Shown here one piece after another: positions 1-12,933 of a DNA stretch of 64,000 nucleotides; position 1 is the first letter of the stretch, and the number at the start of each line of letters is the position of its first letter. The notes under the pieces are model-generated. The model was not told the origin of the DNA and made no database searches. It saw only the letters and a program-made list of their open reading frames with translations. The DNA is from Cornus controversa (Eukaryota > Streptophyta > Magnoliopsida > Cornales > Cornaceae). The DNA lies in contig CM048848.1 in the NCBI GenBank assembly GCA_026545225.1, positions 26,266,806 to 26,330,805 on the forward strand. The letters are read 5' to 3'. A program made the translations under genes and the position numbers.

Positions 1-385
1 CCCAATCCCGGATCAAATCAAGGAGTTTTTAATAAACCAAACGGTTACAGCTCTCGGTTATGTATAGAAAGAACCATTCAAGCAAGTTGTGACTAAGCAA
101 GGAGAAATTGCTTTTTTCAATAGCAGACAAACAGGTCCCTTTTCCTCATAATCGACCTTTATACATGCCTGTTACAGTCAATGGCAAGCATTTGAAAATA
201 GCTTTTCTCCATAGTGGTGCCTTTATAAATATTATACCTTTGGACACTTTGAAAATAATGTAGTTCCCGGAGGCGAAGATAGGGCACCAACCCATAAATC
301 TTACAGCCATCAACAGTGAACATCAAGCAACAATCGGGTACACAATAGTTGACTTAAAAGTGGGAAAGATCAGGGCTCATACCAA
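1..385 (+). mobile_element. Ty3/gypsy protease-region fragment (fossil)
   Basis: Around 150-360 the plus strand reads as a retropepsin-like stretch (RPLYMPVTVNGKHLK, then INIIPLDTL), the pattern expected around the flap and body of a plant Ty3/gypsy protease. Nothing else of this element is present: at about 385 the sequence changes abruptly into the LTR of a different family. The lineage is uncertain; the wording is closer to Tat/Athila-type proteases than to the chromoviruses that follow. It is a broken remnant that begins outside the window. Confidence 0.5.
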
Positions 386-1408
386 GGTATCTATACACTA
401 TATTTAGTATGTCAGGATTGCCTAATACCTTATAAGGTATCTATACATTATATTCTGCAACATGTTAGGATGGCCTAATACCTAGTAAGATATTTGTATA
501 TTATATTCGGGTATGTTAGGAGTGCCTTTTGTGTAAACTTAAAACTAGTCTGTACTTACATTGTGATAATAGAAGGGTTAGTATATTATGTGAGGCTGCT
601 CTATTCTTGGGTCGCATGATTAATTGTGGATATGTGTATGAGCTGGTGGGTTGTATTTAAGTGTATATAAACATATGTTTGGTGTTTTGTGGAAGGAATA
701 TCTATGGAGGCAGGTTAGGTTGCCTATTACTTAGTAAGGTATTTGTAAAATATAGAGAAAGGCATGGTAGGATTGCCTAGTATCTAATTAGATAAAACTT
801 AGTGTGTCAGGCATGTTTGGATTGCCTATGGTTTGAACTTAGAAATTGTTCTACCTTTATTGTGATAATGGATAGGTTAGTTCAGAACATAGTTCTAGTT
901 ATTTCTGAGACAGGAGACTAAGTGACTAAATGTTATAATTGTATCTATATGTTATTTACTGACCTCATATAGAGGGTATATTTACCGGCTCTTTAATTAG
1001 GTGGTAGTAGAGGGAACTTGATTGTGGGTTTAACCCACTTTGTTGATATTTCAGGTCCCAGATAGTTTCCACCTCGAGGTTAGATCATGGAGTTCAGAGA
1101 GAGTGGTAGTCATCTTTTCCTTAACAGACTTCAGAGTAAGGACTTAGATATATTCATAAAGTATTTGCTTTTATGATTTTTGGTTAAGGGGTCCTTGAGT
1201 TATGGGACTTGCAAGTTATATCGTTTAGACTCGTATTATGTTTATTTAACATTATTATTTATTTCAGTCAGACTTTGCTTTCAAGTTTTATGATTCTTTT
1301 TCTTTTGTTCTTGTATTCTATGCTTCTTTGCAATTAGTTGTAAGTATCACCTTTGTTTTATGTGTGAGACTGGTCACCTCATACGTAAAATTTGTAGGGG
1401 GTATTTCA
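386..1408 (+). repeat. Chromovirus LTR, 3' part (LTR copy 1)
   Basis: This is the right part of the same LTR family seen at 4504-7225 and 9153-11635. It opens in the family minisatellite (GGTATCTATAC...GTCAGGATTGCCTAATACC), shares the run ending in GTGGGTTTAACCCACTTTG, and ends in TATTTCA. It is followed after two bases by a primer-binding site. Its junction with the protease fragment on the left shows it is not a complete LTR. It serves as the 5' LTR of the internal region at 1409-4503. Confidence 0.75.
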
Positions 1409-1410
1409 GT

Positions 1411-1422
1411 TGGTATAAGAGC
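1411..1422 (+). other. Primer-binding site, initiator Met tRNA type
   Basis: The twelve bases TGGTATAAGAGC differ at one place from TGGTATCAGAGC, the complement of the plant initiator-Met tRNA 3' end. They lie two bases after the LTR end (..TATTTCA), the expected place for first-strand priming. The sequence after it (ATTCCAGGTTCAAGTA) is shared with the element at 57 kb, which supports the reading. Confidence 0.75.
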
Positions 1423-4400
1423 ATTCCAGGTTCAAGTATTCTCGGGTCTTTAGGGTTCATCGTATGGTATCTCCCGCATTGCGTATTCTGATATATAGAA
1501 TCTAAGCATAGGACTGAGCATACTCTATACATTTTAGTTTATTATTAGGGTAGTCTTCAGATGCCACCCTGTAGGAGGAGGAATGTAAACCAAAACCAAG
1601 GTCAGTTCTGATAAATAGTAAACTCGATCGTGATTTATTTAATACCAGTGCATCCCACTCATTTGTATTTCGGTCATTGGTTAGACTATCTGGTATAGCT
1701 ATTCAGCAGTGTAGTTCTCCATTTATTATTGCTACACCATTGGGGGTTAGTACAGTTTTACGGGAACGCTGTATGTAGTCAAGTCAATATAGACATTGGC
1801 TGACTTAGGTTTTTAGAAGACATTTTGGTCTTGGATATGCATTCTTATAATGTCATACTCGGAATGGATTGGTTATCACGTTATCATGCCCATGTAAATT
1901 ATTATGATAAGGCAATTATTTTTACTATACCGGGTCGGGAGATGTATTTGGTTGCTATACCACAATCAAATGGAGGGTTTAGTACTCACCTATTCTTTTT
2001 TAGTGAGGAGTCACTTGAAAGAATTACTATTTCTATGGATCCCATTCCAGCGGTGCGAGACTTTCAGGATGTGTTTAAAGAAATTTTAGGGCTACCACCG
2101 AGTCATGAGATAGACTTTGTTATTTATTTAGCTCCAGACATTAGGCCTATTTCTAGGTCAGAGGAGGATCACGCCAGACATCTCAGTATTGTTCTGCCGA
2201 CATGGAGAGATCACTAGTTGTAGGCAAAATTTGAGATATGTGATTTCTGGCAGAGGGAGGTGAAGTTCTTAGGCCATGTAGTATCTGAGAAAGGGATAGT
2301 GGTTGATCCAAACAAGGTGTCAATAGTATTGGAGTGGGGGCAGCATACCACATCCATGGAGATTCGTAGTTTTCTAGGGTTAGATGTTTATTGGCATAGT
2401 TTCATTCAGGGCTTCTACGCGATTGCAAGCCCACTCACCTATCTAACTAAAAAGGGGTGTGTCTTTTGTTTGGGATGATTCTTGTCAGGTAGCATTTGAA
2501 AAGTTGAAGTGCAAGTTGACAACTGCACCTATTCTAGCTATATCTCAGAGCGAAGTTGAGTACTTGGTATATACCGATGGATCATTGCAAAGTTTGGGTT
2601 GTGTGTTGATGTAGGAGGAGAGGCCAATATTCTATGTTTCACGTAAGTTTAAGCCTCGAGAGCTTATTTACCCAACTTACGATCTGGAGTTGGCAGTTGT
2701 GGTTTTTGTCTTAAGGATTTGGAGGCATTACCTCTTGGGTAAGACCTTCAGATTGTTCAGCGACCATAAGAGTTTGTAGTATTTGTTCTCACAGAAGGAA
2801 CTGAATATGAGACAGCACAGGTGATTGGAGTTCGTGAAAGATTATCACTTTTCCATCCAGCACCACCCAGGTAAAGCAAACGTAGTACTAATGCACTTAA
2901 GTCACCGACCCTAGGCTAGTTTTTTTGCTCTATTTTGAAGTAGGGTAGATTGACTTGAGCAGCGTTGATGCCTTAACTAATGCTTTTGTAACATGTGTAG
3001 TGGTTACACCTAATATCATTCGTAGAGTAATTACAGATCAAATTACTGACCCGCAGTGCATAGAGAAAATGGCTGAGTTGAAATTTAGGGAAGCATCATT
3101 CTATACAATGTGGGTACAAATGGAAGATTGAGATATAATGGGTAGTTAGTGGTTCCTCCTAAGGATGAATTGAGGAGGGCAGTGATGAGTGAGGCTCGTA
3201 ATTTATAATTTTTGGTACACCTAGTCGGGGATAAAATGTACCAAGACACACAGCGCTAATTTTGGTGGGCAAGCATGAACAGGGACATTGTTATATTTGT
3301 TTCTAAGTGTAGCACGTGTCAAATGATCAAGATTGATCACCAGAATCCACTAGAATCTTTACAACCAGTACCTATAACAGAGCGGAAATGGGAGACCATT
3401 TTTATGGATTTCATTGTAGAACTTCCCACCTCACAGTGGAATCATGATGTTATTTGGCTTATAGTTGATAGGTTAACAAATCAGCTTATTTTTGCCAGTT
3501 TGCTCGAGTTACACCTCCTTGCAATATGCGAAGCTATACATTGCAGGGACAGTGAAGCTTCATATAGCGTGCCTTTGTCCATTATACCGAATAAAGATTC
3601 AAATTTTGCATTAGGATTTTGGGAGAGTTTTCAACAGGCTAGGGGTACAACTTTACATCTCAGTACAGCCTATCACCCTCAGACCGATGGTCAGACTGAG
3701 AGGGTTAATCAGATTTTGGAGGATATGTTGCGAGTATGTGTACTCGACTTCAAAGGTAATTGGGAGAGTTACTTGTAATTCATTGGGTTTTGCTTATAAC
3801 AATAGCTATCAAAAGACTATTGGTATGGCACCATTCAAGGCTCTGTATGGGCGCCTATGTAGGTCGCCTGTATGCTGGTTGAAGGTTAGAGAGAATAGAT
3901 TCTGGGGTGTTGAATTCAATAAGGACACATCTGAGAAAGTTGCTCTTATTAGAGACCATATGAGGACTGCTTGGAGTAGACAGAAAAGTTATGATAACCG
4001 AAGAACTCATGCATTAGAGTTCAAAGTGGGGGATCAGGTTTTACTCAAGGTTTCTCCCATGAAAGGAGTAATGCGGTTTAGGAAGAAGGGAAAGTTGTCC
4101 CCTCATTTTGTGAGTTATTTCATGATTACTTATAGGATTGGGGCAGTAGCGTATAGATTGGCATTACCAGACATAATGCACAAGGTGCATAATGTTTTCT
4201 TATGTGTCTATGTTGCGGGATTTCCTTAGGGACGAGGATACTTATCAGCATATTGAGGTTGGGGAGATTGAGTTGCAGCCAGATGTAACATATGTGGAGC
4301 AACCTTATTGTATTCTTGACTATACAAACTAGGTCCTTCATTCCAAGACTATTCCTTTTGTTTGAGTTCAGTGGAGCCACCACAGTGAGGCGCGGGCCAC

Positions 4401-4490
4401 TTGGAAAAGGGAGGATAAAATAAAGGCAAAATATCCAAAGCTTTTTATTTCAGGTATGAGGTAAATTCCGAGGATGGAGTTCCACTTTTT

Positions 4491-4503
4491 AAGGGGGGAA
4501 GAA
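4491..4503 (+). other. Polypurine tract of element A
   Basis: The purine run AAGGGGGGAAGAA sits immediately before the TGTAATACCC start of the next LTR, the normal site for plus-strand priming in LTR elements. The same arrangement recurs at about 9141-9152. Confidence 0.75.
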
Positions 4504-7225
4504 TGTAATACCCTCTAATTTGAGGATATTTAAATTGGGCTTTTTTTATTTAATTGGGTTTTAATTTTTTAAATGTTCTACTTAATTTAGTCAATGTATG
4601 TTTTTTTAACTGTTTAACATGGAAGTTTGCATGGTTGCTAAGTGTTTATTTATTTTTAATTATGTGTGAATTATTTTTTTAATGTAGGTTTTAAAAAAAA
4701 ATAAAAATTGGTGGTTGTTTGGGTTGCATGTTCTTTTAATTTTTAATTTTTAGCAGGTTGGACTCGACTGTTGGGTTGGGCTCTATATATATTTATATAT
4801 AGGTGGGCCAAATATTTTATATTTATTAGTTTATTTATTTAAGAATATTAAATAAGAGAAAAGAATTTTGGGTTCAGTAGTTTCTACGCATAAAGGTTTT
4901 CTACGCACAGACTTGGAGAGAATGGTACCTGCCCAAAAAAAGGAGAGAAGGTGATTTTGTTCAAAATCACAAGGCAAGTTCAATCTCTTCACTTCCCCTT
5001 TGAACTTGTAAATATAGATAATTAATTAAATTGTTTGATTTCATTGATATATGTGTATATATATATATATATAGGTTTATGCATGATTATGGTTAATAAT
5101 TTGAGATATTTGCTTGATTTCATGTTAAGGATTTGTTGTATTAATAACCATAATTAATCTACGAATTTAGAGTTTTATGGTGTAAATTTTGATATGTACA
5201 TACGTGTATATATAAGTATATAGTCAGATATATATGTATACATATATATATACACATGAGATTTGGGTTGCTCTCCCGAATAGTCCCTATAAATTTGGTG
5301 GGAAATCGTTGAATGGTTTGACGGGAATTTGGGTTTGAAAATTTAGAACCCTAAAACTTGAAATTGGTCCCTTTTTTTTAGGTGATAATTGGTACCAATG
5401 TGTAGCTTAGAGCAAGAAGAGTTGAATGGTATATTTATACGTGAGTTTTGCTGGCTAGAGAACGCCGAAGAATGGCTGGGAAAATGGCAGCCATATGAAG
5501 TTCACGTTTGTTGTAAAAGTTACAGGGAAAAGAAGGAAGAAAAAAAAAAATGGGCCACGCGTGTCACTGGTTCGTGGGGGCGAGTACGCCGCTAGTCGGG
5601 GATCAGGAAAGGTCCCGTTTGGTTCCACTCACCGGGCCTACTAGGCAGAGTCCGAAATATATATATATATATATATTAATTTTAAATCATTTTTAAATAT
5701 AGAAAATTAGGAAAGAATATTTTTTAAAACACTGAAAAATTCCAAAAAATTCCCAAAATTTTAATTAAATCTTTTAGGGGCAGAATACACTTGGATTTTA
5801 AATTTCGAGACAAAAATGTCCCCCTTGTAGTAGATTTAATACAAAAATTATGCTTCAAAAATTAGAATTTTATTTTCTTTTGTTTTGGAAAATATACTTT
5901 AAATTGCCAAAAATTACAGAAAATTCCAGAAATATAATTTAAGACTTTTAAAAACAATTTTTGCACAAAAACCTAGGATTAGAGCTATGTTCAGATACTT
6001 GATGTTTAAATTGAGGTGTTGGCTTCATTGCGGGATTTTCTTTTAATTAATTGTTTGAATTCCTTTAATTATTTTCTTTGCTTCCATAAATGTTTGTGAT
6101 AAATTATATGATGTTTAGATCAATTTATGGAATTATATTAAACTCTAATTATGTGCATGATATGTTGTGTCATTTTAATCGTTTAGATAATGAATGTGAC
6201 GATAGAACTTTCATGACTTTAATTAGCATGTTGCTAAATGTGTTAGATTATTATTTAAGAATATTTTCTTAGGCATGTCCAGATTGCCTAATACCTAATA
6301 AGGTATTTGTTCATTTTATTTTTGGCATGTCAGGATTGCCTACTACCTAATAAGGTATCTATTTATTATATTTTTGGCATGTCAAGATTTCCTAATACCT
6401 AATAAGGTATCTATTTATTATATTTTTGGTATGTTAGGACTGCTAGGCATGTCAGGATTGCCTAATAGCTAATAACGTATTTATTTGTTATATTTTTGGC
6501 GTACCAGGATCACCAGGCATGTCAGGATTGTCTAATACCTAAAAAGATATATATTTATTATATTTTTGGCATTTCAGGATTACCTAATACCTAATAAGGT
6601 ATCTATACATTATATTCGGATATGTTAGGAGTGCCTCTTCTATAAACTTAAAACTAGTCTATACTTTCTTTGTGATAAAAGAAGAGTTAGTGTAGTGTGT
6701 GAGGCTGCTCTATTCTTGGGTCACAGGATTAATTGTGGATATATGTATAAGCTGGTGGGTTGTATTTAAGTGTATATAAACATTCGTTTGGTGTTTTGTG
6801 AAAGGATTATCTGATGAGCCAGGTTAGGTTGCCTATGGTTTGAACTTAGTATGATATTTGTAAAATATGGAGGAAGACATGGTAGGATTGCCTAATATCT
6901 AATTAGATAAAACTTAGTGTATCAGGCATGTTAGGATTGTCTATGGTTTGCACTTAGAAATTGTTATACCTTTATTATGATAATGGATGGTTGGTTCAAA
7001 ACATAATTCTAATTATTTCTGAGATATAAGATTAAATGACTAATTGGTATAATTGTACCTATATGTTATTTAATGTCCCTATATAGAGGGTATGTTTACC
7101 GGATCTTTGATTGGGTGGTAGTAGAGGGAACTTGTTCGTGGGTTTAACCCACTTTGTTGATATTTTAAGTCTGAGGTAGTTTCCACCTCAAGGTTAGAGT
7201 GTGGAGTTCATAGAGCGTGACATTC
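4504..7225 (+). repeat. Chromovirus LTR (LTR copy 2)
   Basis: Starts TGTAATACCC right after a polypurine tract and runs through a 5' AT-rich part, a short GC-rich patch (5550-5650), a block of about 52-bp tandem repeats (6272-6600) and the family right part (GTGGGTTTAACCCACTTTG near 7140). It acts as the 3' LTR of element A and as the left LTR of element B, so two interiors share one LTR. It does not reach the family's CA end but passes directly into coding sequence of the next interior. Confidence 0.8.
6272..6610 (+). repeat. LTR minisatellite, ~52-bp period
   Basis: About six units of the pattern GGCATGTCAGGATTGCC, TAATACCTAATAAGGTATC, then a TTTATTATATTTTT tail. Units start at 6272, 6324, 6376 and 6428 (52 bp apart), after which shortened units follow. 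The array lies inside the chromovirus LTR and recurs with other copy numbers in each LTR of the family. Confidence 0.85.
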
Positions 7226-9152
7226 ACATACCGATGGATCATTGCAAGGTTTGGGTTGTGTGTTGATGCAGGAGGAGAGGCCAATATCCTATTTTTCACG
7301 TAAGTTTAAGCCTCATGAGCTTAGTTACCCAACTCACGATCTAGAGTTGGCAGCTGTGGTTTTCGCCTTAAGGATTTGGAGGCATTACCTCTTGGGTGAG
7401 ACCTTCAAATTGTTTAGCGACCATATGAGTTTGTAGTATTTGTTCTCACAAAAGGAACTGAATATGAGACAACACAGGTTATTGGAGTTCGTGAAAGAAT
7501 ATCACTTTTCCATCCAGTACCACCTAGGGTGAGCGAACGTAGTAGTTAATGCACTTAAGTCGCCAACCCTATGTTAGTCTTTTCGCTCTATTTTGAAGTA
7601 GAATAGAATGACTTGAGCAGCATAGATGCCTTAATTAATGCTTTTGTAGCATGCGGATTGGTTACACCTGCTATCATTCGTAGAGTAATTACAGATCAGC
7701 TTATTGACCCGCAGTGTATAGAGAAAGTGGCGAAGTTGAAATCTAGGGAAGTAACGTTCTATACAGTGGGTACAGATGGAGGATTGAGATACAATGGACG
7801 GTTAGTGGTTCCTCCCAAACATAAATTGAGGAGGGTAGTGATGAGTGAGGCTCATAGTTCACAGTTTTCGGTACACCCAAGCGGGGATAAAATGTACCAG
7901 GATAGGAAGCGCCAATTTTGGTGGGCAGGCATGAACAGGGATATTGTTATATTTGTTTTTAAGTGTAGCACTTGTCAAATGATCAACATTGATCACCAGA
8001 GACAGACAGAATCATTACAACCACTACCTATAACAGAGTGAAAATGGGAGAGCATTTCTATAGATTTCATTGTAGGACTTCCCACCTCACAGTGGAATCA
8101 TGATACTATTTGGATGATAATGGACATGTGGACAAAATCAGCTCATTTTTGCCAGTTCGCTCGAGTTACACCTTAAAGCAATATGCGAAGCTATACATTG
8201 TAGAGATAGTGAAGCTTTATGACATGCCTTTGTCCATTATATCGGATAGGGATCCGAATTTTGTATCAGGATTTTGGGAGAGTTTTCAACAGGCTAAGGG
8301 TACAGCTTTGCATCTTAGTACAGCTTATAACCCTCAGACTAATGGTCAGACTAAGAGGGTTAATCAGATTTTGGAAGATATGTTGGGAGCATGTGTACTT
8401 GACTTCAAAGGTAATTGGGAGAGTCACTTGTCTCTCGTTAAGTTTGCTTATAACAATAGTTATCAAAAGACTATTGGTATGGAACCATTTGAGGATCTAT
8501 ATGGGCGCCCATGTAGGCTGCATATATGATGGTTGAAGGTTAGAGAAAATAGATTCTTGGATCCTGAATTCATTAAGGACACATTCAAGAAATTTAATCT
8601 TATTAGAGACCATATAAGGACTGCTCAGAGTAGACAAAAGAGTTATGTTAATCGAAGAACTCATGCATTAGAGTTTAAGGTGGGGGATCAGGTTTTACTC
8701 AAAGTTTCTCCCATGAAGAGAGTATTATAGTTTGGGAAAGGGAAGTTAACACCTCATTTTGTGGGTCTTTTTATGATTACGGATAGGATTGGGGCAGTAG
8801 CGTATAGATTGGCATTACCAGACACAATGCACAGTGTGCATAATATTTTTTATGTGTCTATATTGCGGGAGTTCCTTAGGGATGAGGATACTTATTAGCA
8901 TATTGAGGTTACGGAGATTGAGTTATAGCCAGATGCAACATATGTGGAGCAACCTTACTGTATTCTTGACCATCGGAACTAGGTCCTTTGTTCGAATACT
9001 ATTCCTTTAGTTTGGGTTCAGTGGAGCCACCACAATGAGGCGCAGTCCACTTGGAAAAGGGAGGATGAAATATAGGCAAAATATCCAGAGCTTTTTATTT
9101 CAGGTATGAGGTGAATTCCGAGAACGAAATTCCACTTTTTAGGGGGGAAGAA
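7226..9152 (+). mobile_element. Ty3/gypsy chromovirus internal region, element B (fossil)
   Basis: Only the right part of the family interior is present: RNase H (7226-7450, ending in the segment for [16 protein letters not shown]), integrase zinc-binding region (7830-7990), catalytic core (8045-8530), integrase C-terminus (8530-8870) and chromodomain (about 8930-9110). It is closely similar to element A. There is no gag or protease. A polypurine tract (about 9141-9152) precedes the third LTR. Broken, with several lesions; by eye somewhat better preserved than element A in the integrase. Confidence 0.85.
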
Positions 9153-11635
9153 TTTAATAACCCATAATTTGAGGATATTTAAATTGGACTTTTTGTTATT
9201 TAATTGGGTTTTAATTTTTTAAATGTTCTAGTTAATTTAGTCAATGTATATATTTTTTAATTGTTTAATATGGATGTTTGCATGGTTGCTAAGTGTTGAT
9301 TTATTTTTAATTATGTGTCAATTATTTGTTTTAATGTAGTTTTTTTTAAAAAAAAAATAGGTGGTTGTTTCAGCTCCATGTTCTTTTATATTTTAATTTT
9401 TAATTTTCAGCAGATTGGGCAAGATTGTTGGGTTGGGCTCTATATATATGTGTATAGGTGGGCTAAATATTTTATATTTATTAGTTTAATTATTTAGGAA
9501 TATTAAATAAGAGAAAAGAATTTAGGGTTTCTGCGCCCAAAGGGTTTATACGCACAGACAAGGAGAGAACGATAGATGCCGAAAAAAGGGAGTGAAGATG
9601 ATTTTGTTCAAAATCACAAGGCAAGTTCAATCTCTTCACTTCTCCTTTGAACTTGTAAACATAGATAATTAATTAAATTGTTTGATTTCATTGATATATG
9701 TGTGTATATATAGGTTTATGCATGATTATGGTTAATAATTTGGGATCTCTGCTTGATTTCATGTTAAAGATTTTTCATATGATTAAACATAATTACTCTT
9801 CAAATTTGAAGTTTTATGGTGTAAATTTTGATATGTACATATGTATGTAGTTCACGTTTGCGGTAAAAGTTACATCATGCTACCAATGCGTAGCTTAGAC
9901 TGAGAATAGTTGAATGGTATATTCGTACATGAGTTTTGGTGGCCGGAGAAGGCCGCAGAATGGCTGGAAAAATGGCAGCTATATAGAGTTCACGTTTGCG
10001 GTAAAAGTTATAGGGAAAAGAAGGCAGAAGAAGGAAAAAAAAAAGGGGGGTCACGCCCATGTGCGTTGCCGTCGTGTGGGGGTGCATGCGCCGCTAGTCG
10101 GGGACCTGGAAAGGTCCCGTTGGGTCCCACTCGCGGGGGGAAAAAAATATTTTTTTAAAATACCAAAAAATTCCTAAAAAATTAAGTAAATCTTTTAGGG
10201 GTAGAATACACTTGGGTTTTAAATTTTAAGATGAAATAAGTCCCCCTTGTAGTAGAATTAGTACAAAAAGTATGCTTCAAAAATTGGAATTTTATTTTCT
10301 TTTTTTTTTGGAAAATATTTTTTAAATTGCCAAAAGTTCCAAAATTTTCCAAAAATATAAATTACGACTTTTAAAAATAATTTTTGCACGGAAGACTAGG
10401 ATTAGGGCTAGGTTTAGATACTTGATGTTTAAATTGAGGTGTTGGCTTCATTGCGGGATTTTCTTTTAATTAATTGTTTGAATTCCTTTAATTATTTTAT
10501 TTGCTTCCATAAATGTTTGTTATAAATTATATGATGTTTAGATCAGTTTATGGGATTATTTTAAACTCTGATTACATGCATGATATGTTGTGTCATTTTA
10601 ATCGTTTAGATAATGAATATGACGATAGGAGTTTCATGACTTTAATTAGCATGCTGCTAATTGTGTTAGATTATTATTTAAGAACATTTTGCTAGGCATG
10701 TTAGGATTGCCTAATACCTAATAAGGTATCTATTCAATTTATTTTCGTCATGTCCGGATTGCCTAATACCTAATAAGGTATCTATTTATTCTATTTTCGG
10801 CATCTCAAGATTGTCAGACATGTCAAGATTGCCTAATACCTAATAACGTATCGATTTATTATATTTTCAGCATGTACGTTATCTATTTATTATATTGTCG
10901 GCATATCAGGATTGCGAGGCATGTTAGGATTGCCTAATACCTAATAAGGTATCTATTCATTATATTTTCGGCATGTCAGGATTGCCTAATACCTAATAAA
11001 GTATATATTTATTACATTTTCGTCATGTCAGGATTGCCAAGGCATGTCAGGATCGCCCAATACCTAATAAGGTATCTGTACATTATATTCGGGTATGTTA
11101 GGAGTGCCTCTTGTGTAAACTTAAAACTATTATGTACTTACATTGTGATAATAGAAGGGTTAGTGTAGTGTATGGGGCTGCTCTATTCTTGGGTCACAGG
11201 ATTAATTATAAACATACATTTGATGTTTTGTGTAAGGATTATTTGTGGAGGCAGGTTAGGTTGCCTATTACTTAGTAAGGTATTTGTAAAATATTGAGCA
11301 AGGCATGGTAGGATTGCTTAGTATCTAATTAGATAAAACTTAGTGTGTCAGGCATGTTTGGATTGCCTATGGTTTGAACCTAGAAATTGTTCTTCCTTTA
11401 TTATGATAATGGATGGGTTAGTTCAGAACATAGTTCTAATTATTTTTTAGACAGGAAGCTAAATGACTAAATGTTATAATTGTATCTATATGTTATTTAC
11501 TGACCTCATATAGAGGGTATGTTTACCGGTTCTTTAATTGGGTGGTAGTAGAGGGAACTTGCTTGTGGGTTTAACCCACTTTGTCAATATTTCAGATCCC
11601 AGTCAGTTTTCACCTCGAGGTGAGAGCGTGTTTGT
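9153..11635 (+). repeat. Chromovirus LTR (LTR copy 3)
   Basis: Begins directly after the polypurine tract of element B and follows LTR copy 2 almost line by line, including the Leu-rich AT region, a GC-rich patch (10040-10140), the minisatellite (10695-11090) and the right part with GTGGGTTTAACCCACTTTG (11565). It ends short of the family's TATTTCA end and passes into unrelated sequence at about 11635. Confidence 0.8.
10695..11090 (+). repeat. LTR minisatellite, variable ~52-bp units
   Basis: Seven or so units of GGCATGT(C/T)AGGATTGCC plus TAATACCTAATAAGGTATC with a T/A-rich tail. Several units are shortened or carry a doubled GGCATG head. Same family as the arrays at 6272 and 59682. Confidence 0.8.
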
Positions 11636-12689
11636 GACTATGATCAATGTGGTCGTCAAGTTAACATGAAGCTTGACGCCAAATTAAAGATTCCATTGCG
11701 CAATGCTGAAATGATTCTCAATGGCAAAGTTGGTGATTCACAAAATTTTAAAATTTTTTACTTAGTAATTAACCCTCTTTAAGTAATAAATCTTATAAAA
11801 ATTGACATCTGATTCTTTCAAAATTAATTCAATTCAAGGCAAGATATGCACATCCTCTCATGCAACAAATTGCAAGATATCAATTCTGTTTGGATTTGCA
11901 GTTTGATGGAGGAGAGCTTTTTCCTTGGTAGGAAGGAAAAAAGGAAAAATTAAATGATTTCCATCTCTTAATTTAATTTGCCATCACTTCATGGAGCTCT
12001 AGAATGCAATGGATGGTTTTTGCCTTGAGTTCATTATTATATCCAGAGACTTTTTGTGGTGACCAAATTGTACTTTACGTGGATGGTGTGAGAAAACACA
12101 TGCAGATCAAAGAAAACAAACAGCCCAAAATGGCCATGAGTGGGCTTTCGCTGCCATGGTCCAGAACTCATCTTCTTCATCTTTACAAACCCAGAACATG
12201 CACAACCACACCATTTGTGAACCACCACGTCCACCATTAATCAAAGAGTAATGATAGGGATATGAAAAGTTATTATCGGATTAGGAAAGTTATTCACTTT
12301 CATTCTTAACTAGTACAACTGTGACTCAAACATTTATTACACTTTCATAATTTAATGAAGGGACAGTCTTTTCATTATACATTCGACGATAATTTTTCAC
12401 AGTATAAATCATTATCCTTAATCAAATTATCTATAAACACAAAAAATAGCAACGATTAACACCTTAATTTTGTCAATTTATATCATGAAAGTTATAGTGT
12501 TTCATTTGCTCCATGGTTCTTTTCTTCAAATCCACAACAATTAATCTCAATTCCTGCCAATTAAACATAATGAAATTACTTTCCAACACTAAATCATCTA
12601 TTTAAACAATCAATTCACCGATATTCATCAGATCTGTGTTCATCTTATGGTTTATAAGGTTAATATATATGTGTGTGTGTATATATATA
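11636..12689. other. AT-rich sequence without a recognised gene
   Basis: No gene is recognised. Two short open stretches were considered: 11637-11781 (plus; includes the residues DQCGRQVNMKLDAKLKIPL) and 12004-12240 (plus, 78 codons). Neither resembles a family I know, and neither has clear splice or start context. The first could be an exon or transposon remnant next to the LTR end. Confidence 0.4.
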
Positions 12690-12933
12690 TGTGTGTGTGT
12701 GTGTGTGTGGGCACTAGCTTGGTTAATGGTTCTATGTATATATGGTAAAATCTAGAGTTAAATGAAGTAATTGTGTGTGTGTGGGCACTAGCTTGGTTAA
12801 TGGTTCTATGTATATATGGTAAAATCTAGAGTTCAAAGAAGTAATTGTGTGTGTGTGTGTGAGAGTGTGTGGGCACTAACTTGATTAATGGTTCTATGTA
12901 TATATGGTAAAATCTAGAGTTAAAAGAAGTAAT
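12690..12933 (+). repeat. Three-unit minisatellite, ~75-85 bp, with GT microsatellite
   Basis: Three tandem units each contain a (GT)n run followed by GGGCACTAGCTTGGTTAATG, TTCTATGTATATATGG and TAAAATCTAGAGTT. Units end near 12769, 12845 and 12932. A (TA)/(GT) microsatellite (12664-12709) precedes them. The units differ at only a few bases, so the expansion is recent compared with the surrounding fossils. Confidence 0.85.

Larger units (their letters stand above)
1409..4503 (+). mobile_element. Ty3/gypsy chromovirus internal region, element A (fossil)
   Basis: A Tekay/Del-like chromovirus interior in the order gag start (1561, MPPCRRRN), protease (about 1630-1810), protease-RT linker (VILGMDWLS, 1830-1990), RT remnants (2040-2480), RNase H (2500-2790), integrase with zinc-binding N-terminus (3180-3350), core (3360-3790, AYHPQTDGQTERVNQ) and C-terminus (3890-4230, LEFKVGDQVLLKVSP), and a chromodomain (about 4290-4460, TIPFV.VQWSHHSEA.ATWKRE). 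A polypurine tract precedes the next LTR. It is broken in many places and shorter than an intact member. Likely old. Confidence 0.85.

Noticed and set aside
6272-6610. Regularly spaced direct repeats that could suggest a CRISPR array
   Set aside because: Units are contiguous with no unique spacers, lie within an LTR, recur in every LTR of the family, and the genome is a plant's.
12004-12240. 78-codon open frame as a gene
   Set aside because: No recognisable domain, an equally long frame exists on the opposite strand, and the codon pattern looks random.
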